A stretch of DNA of 64,000 nt from an uncultured Acetobacteroides sp. (GTDB lineage: Bacteria > Bacteroidota > Bacteroidia > Bacteroidales > ZOR0009), in NCBI RefSeq assembly GCF_963678165.1, contig NZ_OY782755.1, positions 248,001 through 312,000 of the forward strand. Direction: 5' to 3'. Shown piece by piece: positions 7,517 through 16,538 of the stretch. Numbering within the stretch: position 1 is the stretch's first letter; each line of letters opens with the position of its first letter. A program made the translations under genes and the position numbers. The notes under the pieces are model-generated. The model was not told the DNA's origin. It worked only from the letters and a program-made list of their open reading frames with translations, and did no database searches.

Positions 7517-10354
7517 CTAGTTGAAGTTTATGGAGAATACTGAATTCCATGTGGTAGTGCCGTCATTATTGTAGGAAACACGCGCCCCTGCTGTAATGGG
7601 GAATGTACTTCTAAGTAGGTTTAGGTCGAAAAGTATATCCATTCCAGTTGAGGAGTAGTATGTTTCTGGGTAGATTTTCCCAATGATTTTGTTGCTTTTG
7701 TCCTTTACGTAGTACATCGAGGTATTTTCAGCAAAATCGGCAAAAAGGTTGAGCCTAATCCTTTTTAGGTAAACCAGCCAGGATAGGTTAAAGTCAGGAT
7801 AGGCTATTGGAAGGCTGTAGTCGTTGAAAGCAGCCTTGTAATAGTTGGAACGGTATGAGTAGTTGTAGCCGCGAGGCAGAATAAATGCGTTAGAGTAGTA
7901 GTAGCGATCAACTTCCTGATTCTGGTAGCAAAGGCGTGTCATAAAACCATGGTTTTTGAAGAGTCCAGGAGTAATAATTCCTAGCCTGTAGGCGTATAAA
8001 CGACCAAGATTTCCGTCCTCAAAAGGTGCCGCTGTAGTCTTAAAGTAAAAATTTACACCCCATCTGGGAAAAATATTTTGATGTGCCAGTTTCATCTGCA
8101 GTGCACCATAAAACGATGTAGTGACTTCATCTAGTCCTTCTTCATACTTAGCCGTCGAACTATTGAATAGTACATCGTTATAGTGACTGTACTCAATAAA
8201 TGGTTGAATTAATGCACTCCATGCTCCATACGAGAATTGTAAGGGTAAATACGATGATAATGCCAGCTTATAGCGATGAAGGGAGCTGTCTGGGGTGTAA
8301 GGATGATTGTTTACCTTGTAGGATATGGGGCTTGTGTTATAACGATCGAATTGGAGGTTGAGTACAGGAACCCATCCTCTAAATGTTTGGCTTACGTTAA
8401 TAATATGCCCCTCTGGAGTATACCCATATCCTAATGTCGTAAACGAGGTACTTAGTAGATTCTGGGAAACAAGCGTAAGACCTGGATGAATATTTAAGTT
8501 TAGTTCTTGAACCTCGGAGGGATCGAAGTAAAATGGAGCCCAGCTATGGAAATTGAATAGATGGGTAAACTTGTTATACTTGTGCACTTTAAAATCTGGA
8601 ACAGAAAGAACACTATCTTGAAGATTGACACCAACATTTTTCGAGAGCAAATCGGCAACAGGATAGTTCGTTCTACTGATTTCGTCTATTTGTAATGGAG
8701 TTGGGTCTATAGTGCGTTCGGTTAGCCCATAACCATTAAGGTTGTATTCCGAGGCTATAATTTTTGATGGACTTAAAATGGAATAACTACTTATTCCATA
8801 AGTTGGTTCGTATAGTTTACTAAATGCTTTTGTTGAGATATTAAATGAGTATAGGCACGATTTGCCAGAGTAATCGGCGATGAATGTAATTGAATCGCGA
8901 GAAACCTTTACGCAGCTCATATTCTTTCGACCAAAGTTTAGCAGCGTGTCAATTTTATTGGATGAAAGGTCTTGTTGTACGACCATCATATTGTCATGGC
9001 TGTCGAGCGTTACGTAGGCAAGATTACTAGAAGATATCCACTGAAGATCTTTTGCTTGCCCGTAAGGTATGGGATATTCGTTTATGCGCTTAAAATTTTT
9101 GGAATATAGTCCGATCGATAGTTTGTTGGATGGCAAATTCTGTAAGGTTGCAAGCGAATCACCTTTTATGGTTGGGTAGGAGTAGTACTTCCAGTCGGAC
9201 AATGTAGAATACGAATTGTTGATGATGGAGTATTTTCGTATTACCGAATACCTTACCTGTGCCCAACGTCCTGCATACATGTATTCGGTCCAGTATATGT
9301 TCTCTCCGTCAGAAAAAGGGCTTGAGTCTATGGAGCCTATTGTTTTTAGCGCCTCTTCCTTCCCTGATGAGCTGATGCGTACCAGTTGTGGGTTCTTTGA
9401 GAGGGTATTCTTGAATGCATAAATGTCACTTCCAATTTTTAAGGGGTGAAGGTAATCGATGTAATTTCTAATATTTTTATTAATAGTGTTTTTACTACGA
9501 TTATTTGATAGTTTACTCCAAGATGAATCGTAGAATGAAAAACTCTTTTTGAATAGCTGCTCTCGTGTATTGTTGGTGTACTTTTTTATTCCAAATGAGA
9601 AAGGTGCAAGAAGGAATGAATAATTGGTGGTATATCGGACAACTTTATTCCAGATGTCGTTGCCATAAGCTGCTCTAGCATATGACACCATATGGTAACC
9701 AAGGTGGTAATGATCAGGAATTGGAATTTTGTACGATCCGTTCAGATACTGATCAAACTTAAGGCTTAGTCCTTCCGCTGTTCTTGTTCGATATTCAAGG
9801 TTGAAATCGGCGTTGCGTCCGCGTCCTGATTGGGTGTAGGCGGTTTCTGAAGCTACAGCATCGCCTTCGTAGAACCATAAGGGCACTAGCGAGGTCATTA
9901 ATCCGATGCCTTGTTCTCCTAATGCGTAGTACGATAAGCCTGTAAGTCCCTTGTAAAGCGTAGATATTTGTGATACGTGACGAAATTCGTGAATTGCAAG
10001 CTCGCGTGACCACGACATAGCCTCGAAGTTGTGAGGTGGAATTGCCAGCAACTCCATGCGTTTAGGTGCCCAAGAAACAAATCCGTTTGAAATTGAATTT
10101 TTACTATGTATAAGTACTTGTATCTTTTTAGTAAATATTTTTTTATCGAATTGTGTATAATTATACGATTGCTCCAGCATTGCTGCTATTCGGAGGGCGT
10201 AATCGTGTAGTGGCTGGGGAAAGACAACTTTAAAATGTGGTGTTTCAACATAGTTGAACTTAACGCTGCTAGGGTCTTCGCCAACAGCATAGTATTGGCT
10301 AAAGCAGTACTGTGAAAACAGCAGTGATAGACAAAAAAGGAGAACTTTTTTCAT
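7517..10354 (-). CDS. HEXXH metallopeptidase-like / propeller / OM-barrel protein
   Basis: 945 residues, ATG at 10354. Signal peptide (MKKVLLFCLSLLFSQYCFS|Q). Residues ~30-260 hold a gluzincin-like region with HEFRH (HExxH, about residue 123) and WFYEGDAVASET about 40 residues later, which supplies a candidate third ligand E. Residues ~290-570 have repeated strand pairs like a TolB/WD40 propeller (for example IYWTEYMYAGRW, VSRDSITFIADYSG). From ~620 to the end there are alternating strands of beta-barrel type ending in VFSINFN. It is noticeably more AT-rich than its neighbours. A surface or outer-membrane protease is plausible; no named family or substrate is claimed. Confidence 0.7.
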   Translation of the reverse strand: MKKVLLFCLSLLFSQYCFSQYYAVGEDPSSVKFNYVETPHFKVVFPQPLHDYALRIAAMLEQSYNYTQFDKKIFTKKIQVLIHSKNSISNGFVSWAPKRMELLAIPPHNFEAMSWSRELAIHEFRHVSQISTLYKGLTGLSYYALGEQGIGLMTSLVPLWFYEGDAVASETAYTQSGRGRNADFNLEYRTRTAEGLSLKFDQYLNGSYKIPIPDHYHLGYHMVSYARAAYGNDIWNKVVRYTTNYSFLLAPFSFGIKKYTNNTREQLFKKSFSFYDSSWSKLSNNRSKNTINKNIRNYIDYLHPLKIGSDIYAFKNTLSKNPQLVRISSSGKEEALKTIGSIDSSPFSDGENIYWTEYMYAGRWAQVRYSVIRKYSIINNSYSTLSDWKYYSYPTIKGDSLATLQNLPSNKLSIGLYSKNFKRINEYPIPYGQAKDLQWISSSNLAYVTLDSHDNMMVVQQDLSSNKIDTLLNFGRKNMSCVKVSRDSITFIADYSGKSCLYSFNISTKAFSKLYEPTYGISSYSILSPSKIIASEYNLNGYGLTERTIDPTPLQIDEISRTNYPVADLLSKNVGVNLQDSVLSVPDFKVHKYNKFTHLFNFHSWAPFYFDPSEVQELNLNIHPGLTLVSQNLLSTSFTTLGYGYTPEGHIINVSQTFRGWVPVLNLQFDRYNTSPISYKVNNHPYTPDSSLHRYKLALSSYLPLQFSYGAWSALIQPFIEYSHYNDVLFNSSTAKYEEGLDEVTTSFYGALQMKLAHQNIFPRWGVNFYFKTTAAPFEDGNLGRLYAYRLGIITPGLFKNHGFMTRLCYQNQEVDRYYYSNAFILPRGYNYSYRSNYYKAAFNDYSLPIAYPDFNLSWLVYLKRIRLNLFADFAENTSMYYVKDKSNKIIGKIYPETYYSSTGMDILFDLNLLRSTFPITAGARVSYNNDGTTTWNSVFSINFN

Positions 10355-10360
10355 TTGGTT

Positions 10361-10720
10361 TTAACCTCCTGCTTTTTTTGCCTTGTATCCTGCTTTTAGA
10401 AGTAGGTCTAGGATCTTTTCTCTAAAATCGCCTTGGATAAGAATCTCGCCATCCTTTACAGAACCGCCAACTCCGCACTTCGATTTGAGCATCTTGCCGA
10501 GTTCCTTAATATCCTCTTCGGAACCAATAAAGCCTGTAACCAATGTAACGACTTTACCTCCGCGCTGCTTTTTGTCGAGCATTACGCGCAGGTTTTGATG
10601 CTTTGGCTCTAATGTTTGCTGGTTGCTGCCGTCTTCTGTTTGCTCGTACTGAAAGTCGGGATTTGTTGAGTATACGACGTTTAGTCTATCCTTCCAGCTG
10701 CTATTTTCTTTCTTGGCCAT
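10361..10720 (-). CDS. yciH: SUI1/eIF1-like translation factor (YciH family)
   Basis: 119 residues, ATG at 10720. The C-terminal ~75 residues are the SUI1 fold ([21 protein letters not shown], then [20 protein letters not shown] and [10 protein letters not shown]). The N-terminal 45 residues are a polar extension common in Bacteroidota. Bacterial YciH proteins resemble eIF1 and are thought to influence initiation fidelity; their exact role is unsettled. It ends 6 bp before the start of the HEXXH gene on the same strand. Together with the cyclo-ligase, this makes a probable three-gene leftward operon. Confidence 0.92.
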   Translation of the reverse strand: MAKKENSSWKDRLNVVYSTNPDFQYEQTEDGSNQQTLEPKHQNLRVMLDKKQRGGKVVTLVTGFIGSEEDIKELGKMLKSKCGVGGSVKDGEILIQGDFREKILDLLLKAGYKAKKAGG

Positions 10721-10853
10721 TTATGGTCGATTTTTGCGGGCTAATATAGCTAATAGCTTGTTAAAAGACTATGTTTAACTTTCGGCCCTATTGATAAAAA
10801 GATTATTTTCGCTTGTTTTTAGAATATAAATGTAAATCAGATATTATACGAAA

Positions 10854-13800
10854 ATGAAGAGTTTCAAATTCTACAACTTGCTCGTTGGTTGGATTACTTT
10901 TGCCATTGCGGCAGTTGTATATCTGCTCTCTATTGAGCCATCGGGTAGCTACTGGGATTGCAGCGAGTTTATCGCAACAGCCTTTAAGATTCAAGTGGGG
11001 CATCCACCGGGAGCACCTCTTTTTATGATTATTGCTAGGTTCTTTACGCTATTTGCAGGAGGTAACTTGGAGCATGTTGCGGTAACGGTTAACGTGATGT
11101 CGGCTTTGGCAAGTGCGTTTACCATTCTGTTCCTATTCTGGACCATTACCCACCTCGCTCGTCGTATTTATGCCCGCACTGAGGAGCTTAATCCTAGCCA
11201 AATTTTTGGAATTATTGGTGCTGGAGTTGTAGGTGCTTTAGCCTATACATTTTCGGATACATTTTGGTTTTCGGCAGTTGAAGGTGAAGTTTATGCCATG
11301 TCGTCGCTGTTTACGGCAGTGGTATTCTGGGCTATCCTAAAGTGGGAAAATGATTTTGGAAAGCCTTTTGCCAACCGCTGGCTTGTACTCATTGCCTACC
11401 TAATGGGATTGTCTATTGGGGTTCACCTTTTGAACCTTCTTGCAATTCCTGCCATCGTATTTGTGTACTACTTCAAAACCTATAAGGTTACTAAAATTGG
11501 AGTCCTTAAATCATTTGGTATTTCGGCGCTAATTCTTGGTGGTATTCTTTACGGTATTATTCCAGGCTTTGTCAAGGTAGGTTCGTGGTTCGAGTTGCTA
11601 TTTGTTAACAGCATGGGGCTACCATTCAACTCGGGCTTTTTCTCCTACCTATTTTTGCTCGTTGGTGGCCTTATCTGGGGCGTTTACTATACCTACAAGC
11701 ACGGTAAGGTTATCGGTAATACAATAATTCTTTGCGTTTCGGTTATTATGATTGGGTACTCGAGCTACTCTATGATTGTTGTTCGTGCTTTTGCCGATAC
11801 GCCTATCAACGAGAATGACCCTGAGAATGTATTCGCCCTTATCAACTACCTTAACCGCGAGCAGTACGGCGATCGCCCTCTTGTAAAGGGGCAATACTTC
11901 TCGGCGCCTGTTACCAGTCAAACTCCTCGCTACTCGTACACCAAAAACGCGAAGACCGGGAAGTACGATAAGTTTGTCATTTCGCTAGACTATACGTTCA
12001 ACCCTCAATTTGAAACCATATTCCCCCGTATGTATAGCGCGCAGAAGGATCATGTCGATCAGTACATGAGTTGGGGTAATATTAAGGGTAAGCAGGTGAT
12101 GATTACCAACGAGAAAGGAGAAGAGGAGGCTGCCATTGTACCAACCTTTGGCGAGAACTTGAACTTCTTCTTCACCTATCAGGTGGGCTACATGTACATG
12201 CGCTACTTTATGTGGAACTTTGTGGGTCGCCAAAACGACATACAGGGCCAAGGTGGTGGCGGGGTTTACGGCAACTGGATTTCGGGCATTCCTTTTATCG
12301 ACAAGGCAATTACCGGCAGCGATCAGACTGTCGATTACATGAAGGGCAATAAGGGTACCAACAAGTACTACTTCTTGCCGCTCATCCTTGGGCTGATTGG
12401 CATTTTCTACCAGGTTAAGCGCGATCCGAAGAATGCCTTTGTGGTTGGTCTGCTCTTCTTCTTGACGGGCTTGGCCATTGTACTCTACCTAAACCAAACG
12501 CCGCTACAGCCTCGCGAGCGTGACTACGCCTACGCTGGATCGTTCTACGCCTTTACCATTTGGATTGGCTTGGCTGTGCTGTCTATCCAGGAGTTCTTGG
12601 ATAAAAGGGTGAAGGGGCTGGCTGCGCCTGCTTTGGCTACAGGCCTTTGCCTGTTTGCTGCGCCAATGCTTATGGGCTCTCAAACCTGGGACGACCACGA
12701 CAGATCGAACCGCTATATGGCCGAAGATTTCGCCTACAACTACCTGCAGTCGACGCTGCCCAACAGCATTATTATCACCAACGGCGATAACGATACCTTC
12801 CCGCTGTGGTTCCAGCAGGAGGTGAAGGATGTTAGAACCGATGTTCGCATCATGAACACGAGCCTTTTGGGAACCGACTGGTACATCGACCAGATGAAGA
12901 AGAAGGCGTACAAGTCGATGCCGCTCCCCATTACCATCCCCCACGACAAGTATGTTCAGGGTGTCAACGACCAGATAATTGTGGATAACAGGGTGAAGGG
13001 CTACCACGATGCCAAGGAGGTGATGGATTTCATCCTCGATAGCGACCCTAGCACCAAGATTCCTTACGATAACGAGCTGCTGAGCTACTCGCCAACGAGC
13101 TACATCAAGATCCCCGTTAACAAGAAGAACGCTATTGCCAGCGGTATTGTAGCGGCTAAGGATGCCAGTAAGATGGTGGATACGCTCTACATCAATATCG
13201 AAAAAAGATATTTGAGCAAGAGCGATTTTGTGGTGCTCGATATTCTTGCCCACTACCAGTGGGATAGGCCCATTTATGTTGTATCGCCTGGTGGCGAAGG
13301 CGATCTGGGCTTCTCGGATTACCTGCAGTTTGATGGGTTCGCCTACCGCCTGGTTCCGATCAAAACGCCTTACAATAAAAGCTCGCTCGATGCCGGACGC
13401 GTGGACACCGACGTGCTCTACAACAACCTGATGAAGAAGTACCGCTGGGGCACCATTAACAACCCCAACATCTACATCGATCAGAACATGACCCGCACGG
13501 TGGTTCAGGTGCTGCGCATTCGCGACATGTTTAGCAAGCTGGCCGCCGAGCTCATCAAGGAGGGCAAGATGGCTAAGGCGCTCGAGGTACAGGATAGGGG
13601 TATGGCGCTGGTGCCATTCAGCATGTACGCGCCCGAGTTTATGCCCTACAGTATTGCTCCTATCGTCGAGAATTACTACAAGCTGGGCAGGGCTGATAAG
13701 GCCAATAGGATTGCCGAGGAGATGCTTGTCCGAAACGTGAAAACCTTGAGCTTCTTCCTGAAGCTCGATCCGAAGTTTAGCAACAATCTGAACATGGAGA

Positions 13801-13976
13801 AGGTGACGGGCTTCCAGGGTATGCTGTTCGTGTCGGAGGTGGTGAAGAAGTACAACCAGCCCGCGCTGTACAAGAAGTACGAAGCGGCGTTGCAATCCTT
13901 CTACCCCTACGTTGCGCCCTACTTCCAGCAGCAGGCTGCCCAGCCTACCGATTCGGTGGTGCAGGAGCAGGAGTAA
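10854..13976 (+). CDS. DUF2723 membrane protein, O-mannosyltransferase-like
   Basis: 1040 residues, ATG at 10854. The N-terminal ~580 residues carry about a dozen hydrophobic segments. The conserved first periplasmic loop, IEPSGSYWDCSEFIATAFKI (residues ~26-45), is followed by VGHPPGAPLF. The D and E of WDCSEF sit where PMT-type glycosyltransferases hold their catalytic acid. Residues ~600-800 form a soluble domain with SIIITNGDNDTFPLWFQQE. The C-terminus is helical and TPR-like (KMAKALEVQDRGMALVP...). It probably transfers a sugar from a lipid carrier to exported proteins; Bacteroidota protein O-glycosylation is the known context. It is a single-gene unit divergent from yciH. Confidence 0.88.
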   Translation: MKSFKFYNLLVGWITFAIAAVVYLLSIEPSGSYWDCSEFIATAFKIQVGHPPGAPLFMIIARFFTLFAGGNLEHVAVTVNVMSALASAFTILFLFWTITHLARRIYARTEELNPSQIFGIIGAGVVGALAYTFSDTFWFSAVEGEVYAMSSLFTAVVFWAILKWENDFGKPFANRWLVLIAYLMGLSIGVHLLNLLAIPAIVFVYYFKTYKVTKIGVLKSFGISALILGGILYGIIPGFVKVGSWFELLFVNSMGLPFNSGFFSYLFLLVGGLIWGVYYTYKHGKVIGNTIILCVSVIMIGYSSYSMIVVRAFADTPINENDPENVFALINYLNREQYGDRPLVKGQYFSAPVTSQTPRYSYTKNAKTGKYDKFVISLDYTFNPQFETIFPRMYSAQKDHVDQYMSWGNIKGKQVMITNEKGEEEAAIVPTFGENLNFFFTYQVGYMYMRYFMWNFVGRQNDIQGQGGGGVYGNWISGIPFIDKAITGSDQTVDYMKGNKGTNKYYFLPLILGLIGIFYQVKRDPKNAFVVGLLFFLTGLAIVLYLNQTPLQPRERDYAYAGSFYAFTIWIGLAVLSIQEFLDKRVKGLAAPALATGLCLFAAPMLMGSQTWDDHDRSNRYMAEDFAYNYLQSTLPNSIIITNGDNDTFPLWFQQEVKDVRTDVRIMNTSLLGTDWYIDQMKKKAYKSMPLPITIPHDKYVQGVNDQIIVDNRVKGYHDAKEVMDFILDSDPSTKIPYDNELLSYSPTSYIKIPVNKKNAIASGIVAAKDASKMVDTLYINIEKRYLSKSDFVVLDILAHYQWDRPIYVVSPGGEGDLGFSDYLQFDGFAYRLVPIKTPYNKSSLDAGRVDTDVLYNNLMKKYRWGTINNPNIYIDQNMTRTVVQVLRIRDMFSKLAAELIKEGKMAKALEVQDRGMALVPFSMYAPEFMPYSIAPIVENYYKLGRADKANRIAEEMLVRNVKTLSFFLKLDPKFSNNLNMEKVTGFQGMLFVSEVVKKYNQPALYKKYEAALQSFYPYVAPYFQQQAAQPTDSVVQEQE

Positions 13977-13995
13977 GCGGATAACCTATGATAAA

Positions 13996-14029
13996 CGAAG
14001 AGGCTGCCCTAGTTGGGGCGGCCTCTTCG
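13996..14029 (+). terminator. Hairpin after the DUF2723 gene
   Basis: CGAAGAGGC-T-GCCC, a 5-nt loop, then GGGGCGGCCTCTTCG: a GC-rich stem of about 13 bp starting 20 bp after the stop codon. The following T-run is poor (GGCGTTTATG), so it may act with the second hairpin at 14162. Confidence 0.6.
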
Positions 14030-14161
14030 GCGTTTATGGGGTGGTGGCGGCGAAGGGGAGGTGCGCGTTAGCGGCCGATGCTCGATGGCATCGAAGCGTT
14101 TTAGGCTCGGCTACCCTGCCTTAAGCGGCGGATGGGGGCGCTGGTGCCCCCAAAAAAGGTA

Positions 14162-14192
14162 GGCCCCAAGTCGATTCGCTCGAGTTGGGGCC
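14162..14192. terminator. Terminator shared by convergent genes
   Basis: GGCCCCAA-(15 nt)-TTGGGGCC stem. Read leftward it is followed by TACCTTTTTT, a good U-tract for the DUF6261 gene. Read rightward it is followed by CTGTTTT. Confidence 0.75.
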
Positions 14193-14235
14193 CTGTTTTC
14201 ATCTTTGCAAAATGTTCAAAACTCTAACACTAATC

Positions 14236-14976
14236 TCACTTATCTTTCTTCGGGTCCTTGCTATTCTTGGCGCGGGTGGCGCGCTGCTTTTGCAGGGTCA
14301 CGTAGCGGCCAATGATGGTGTTTATCTTTAGCACCAAATCCTTTAGCTCGGGCTTGTTGTAGAATTCGATTTCGCTCTCCACGAAGCGGAAGAGCTTGGC
14401 AACGGCCTCGCCCAGCAGGTCGGCCGCCTGGGCGGTGTTGCTCTTGGCCTCCTGCTCGGCCTCCTTGGTCACCCGGGCAGCCGAGTGCGCCTTGATGTTG
14501 GCTTGGCCCTCCTCGATTTCGGCAACCCACTCCTGGGCCTTCATGGTTTCGATGGCCTGCTTCAGCTCGGGCTCGGTCTTGAGCATGCTCAGGAGGGTGT
14601 CTACGCGGATGGTTTCGTCGGCGTAGGGCATTCGGTCCATATCCCAGCCCACCTTTCGGTAGGTGTTCACGATAAGCTGGCCGGCGTGCGCCCACTCAGC
14701 GTTCTTGCGCGATGCGCATACCTGCGCGTAGTCGCGGAGGTTTGTCAGACCGTTGTCGCGCTGGTCGTCATCGGTCTCTATCAGGCTGCTCATGTCTACC
14801 GTGCTCAGCTTTTCGAGGGTTTTGCGGTAGGTGGCCAGCCTTGCCTCTACTTCCTGAAGGTGGGCGGCCAGGTTGGGCGAGCTCACCTTGAAGGGGGTGG
14901 TTGCCTCAGCGACTTCGGAGGCGAATGCCCCCTTTTCGTTGATGTGCATTTTCTTGAAATAGTATCCGTCTATCAT
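14236..14976 (-). CDS. DUF6261 family protein
   Basis: 246 residues, ATG at 14976. Helical, charged cytoplasmic protein with no signal peptide or membrane segment. The opening MIDGYYFKKMHINEKGAFASE and the later NTYRKVGWDMDRMPYADETIRV, plus a long Ala/Glu/Lys coiled-coil (residues ~145-190), resemble DUF6261, a family I know only from Bacteroidota and without a known function. The C-terminus is very basic (RATRAKNSKDPKKDK), which might contact nucleic acid. It is expressed alone, with a terminator after it and a tandem-repeat array just upstream of its start. Confidence 0.65.
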   Translation of the reverse strand: MIDGYYFKKMHINEKGAFASEVAEATTPFKVSSPNLAAHLQEVEARLATYRKTLEKLSTVDMSSLIETDDDQRDNGLTNLRDYAQVCASRKNAEWAHAGQLIVNTYRKVGWDMDRMPYADETIRVDTLLSMLKTEPELKQAIETMKAQEWVAEIEEGQANIKAHSAARVTKEAEQEAKSNTAQAADLLGEAVAKLFRFVESEIEFYNKPELKDLVLKINTIIGRYVTLQKQRATRAKNSKDPKKDK

Positions 14977-15130
14977 ATTTAAGCTATTTGGGTGTTTTCA
15001 GACCTTAAATATAGCTGAAAATTTAATCTGATGCTCTTTTATGTGTTAAAATCATTAGATAATGCAAAATAATTTGGAGATGATTGCTGGCGATGTTTGG
15101 GGGTCTCTTGGCCGGCGATGGGCGATATGC

Positions 15131-15325
15131 ATGGGGATTTTGTTGTCGCAGGTTTGCGGCAGCCCAATCCCTATGGGGATTTCGTTGCCGCAGAGCTGCA
15201 GCGGCCAAATCCTCATGGTGATTTTGTTGTCGCAGAGTTGCAGCGACCCAATCCCTATGGGGAATTCGTTGCCGCAGAGCTGCAGCAGTCAAATCCTCAT
15301 GGGGAACGGCTTGCCGCAGGTTTTG
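15131..15325. repeat. Array B: five 42-bp units alternating in 84-bp pairs
   Basis: The word ATGGGG or ATGGTG begins at 15131, 15173, 15215, 15257 and 15299, an exact 42-bp period. Two unit types alternate (AATCCCTATGGGGATT and AAATCCTCATGGTGATTT), giving an 84-bp higher-order period. Each unit has an outer inverted repeat around ATCC/GGAT and an inner one: GCCGC...GCGGC in one type, GTCGC...GCGAC in the other, a paired C-to-T and G-to-A change. Because 42 is divisible by three, both strands stay open and encode 14-residue repeats (about LRQPNPYGDFVAAE), probably fortuitously. It lies between mnmH and the DUF6261 gene. Confidence 0.95.
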
Positions 15326-15452
15326 CCAATAAATTATGCATGCGTAACGGGGCGGCGAGGCGTGGGGAGGGGGGGTGGCTGATGCTGCGCACCGTGCCGC
15401 AGTACGGCAGCGGCGCTACAAGGCATGTGGGGCTTACAGTGTGGATGAGCGT

Positions 15453-16475
15453 CTAGGCCATCTGCAGCAGCACGGCGGCCGCCTGGGCGGGGTTGTCGTA
15501 GCCGAGGGCGATGTCGATGAGGGTTTCGGGGGCGCGCTTCTGGTTCTGGATGAGGTAGGCCTTGTCGTAGTAGGCGAGGGTGAGGTCGGCGATGCGGGCG
15601 TAGTCGTGCTCGGCGAGGGCCTCCACGCACACCTTGTAGGTGTCGAGGCCCAGGCGGCGCTCGATCTTGTCGAGGGCCTGGCGGATGACCTCGCTGCCGA
15701 ACCCGGCATAGTCGGCCACCAGGCGCTTTACGCGGAGCTCCTTGGGGATGCTGATCCGATACACCCGGGCCGTGCGCATCTTGTCGAACAGCTCGTCGCA
15801 GATGGCCACGCGGCCGATGTTCTTGCTCTCGTCCTCGATCCAGATGGGCCTGCCGAAGTCGAAGGCCCTCCACTCGTCGAAGAGCCGGTTCTCGAACATC
15901 TCGGCGAAGGGCTGGGGCTCCTGCCCGATGGCGCCGAAGGCCGATCCCTTGTGGTTGGCGTACCCCTCGAGGTCGAGCACCTGCGCGCCCTGGCGCTTCA
16001 TCTCCAGCAGGATGTCGGTCTTCCCGCTGCCGGTCATCCCTCCTAGAATACGGATTTCGGCCTGCTGGCTGCCCAGCTGCTCGCGCAGGTAGGTGCGGTA
16101 GGCCTTATATCCCCCCCGAAGGAGGTACACCTTGAAGCCGGCCGTTTCGAGCAGCCAGGCCACGCTGGCGCTGCGCATGCCGCCCCGCCAGCAGTGGACG
16201 GCAATCTCGCCCTGGGCGTTTACCTTCCGGCGGGCAAGCCGCACCATGTCGGCCAGCTTGGGGCCCACAAATTCGAGGCCGGCCAGCACCGCTAGGTCCT
16301 TGCCCTGCTTGGTGTACTTGGTGCCCACCACGGCGCGCTCCTCGTCGGTGAAGAGCGGCATGCTGAGCGCGCCGGGGATGTGCCCCTTGGCGTACTCCTG
16401 GGGCGAGCGAACATCGAGGATGGCGGTGCTGGGGCGCAGCTCCAAGAACTTATCCGGGCTTAGGGTGGTTGGCAT
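15453..16475 (-). CDS. mnmH: tRNA 2-selenouridine synthase
   Basis: 340 residues, ATG at 16475. It replaces sulfur by selenium (or adds geranyl) at 2-thiouridine of the tRNA wobble position, using selenophosphate. The N-terminal rhodanese domain (residues ~1-130) has the active cysteine C95 in HCWRGGMRS. A P-loop, GGMTGSGKT, lies at 145-153, followed by the conserved WIEDESKNIG segment. Length is close to the E. coli protein. No selenophosphate synthetase gene (selD) lies in the window. It follows the AIM24 gene after a terminator, so it may have its own promoter. Confidence 0.95.
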   Translation of the reverse strand: MPTTLSPDKFLELRPSTAILDVRSPQEYAKGHIPGALSMPLFTDEERAVVGTKYTKQGKDLAVLAGLEFVGPKLADMVRLARRKVNAQGEIAVHCWRGGMRSASVAWLLETAGFKVYLLRGGYKAYRTYLREQLGSQQAEIRILGGMTGSGKTDILLEMKRQGAQVLDLEGYANHKGSAFGAIGQEPQPFAEMFENRLFDEWRAFDFGRPIWIEDESKNIGRVAICDELFDKMRTARVYRISIPKELRVKRLVADYAGFGSEVIRQALDKIERRLGLDTYKVCVEALAEHDYARIADLTLAYYDKAYLIQNQKRAPETLIDIALGYDNPAQAAAVLLQMA

Positions 16476-16515
16476 GGCGGCTATGCTGATTTTGGGAGGT
16501 AAAGGTATAAAAAAA

Positions 16516-16531
16516 GGAGGCGTTGGCCTCC
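16516..16531 (-). terminator. Terminator after the AIM24 gene
   Basis: GGAGGC-GTTG-GCCTCC stem. Read leftward it runs into TTTTTTTATACC. It separates the AIM24 gene from mnmH. Confidence 0.8.
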
Positions 16532-16538
16532 CTGATTG

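Noticed and set aside
12504-13895. 463-codon frame antisense to the DUF2723 gene
   Set aside because: It is an exact shadow of a well-supported membrane protein; its composition (His/Val/Leu-rich) is what antisense reading of GC-biased codons gives.
15097-15456. Frames encoding 14-residue repeats on both strands of array B
   Set aside because: They are open because 42 is a multiple of three; neither has a promoter, partner or known domain and both strands are equally open.
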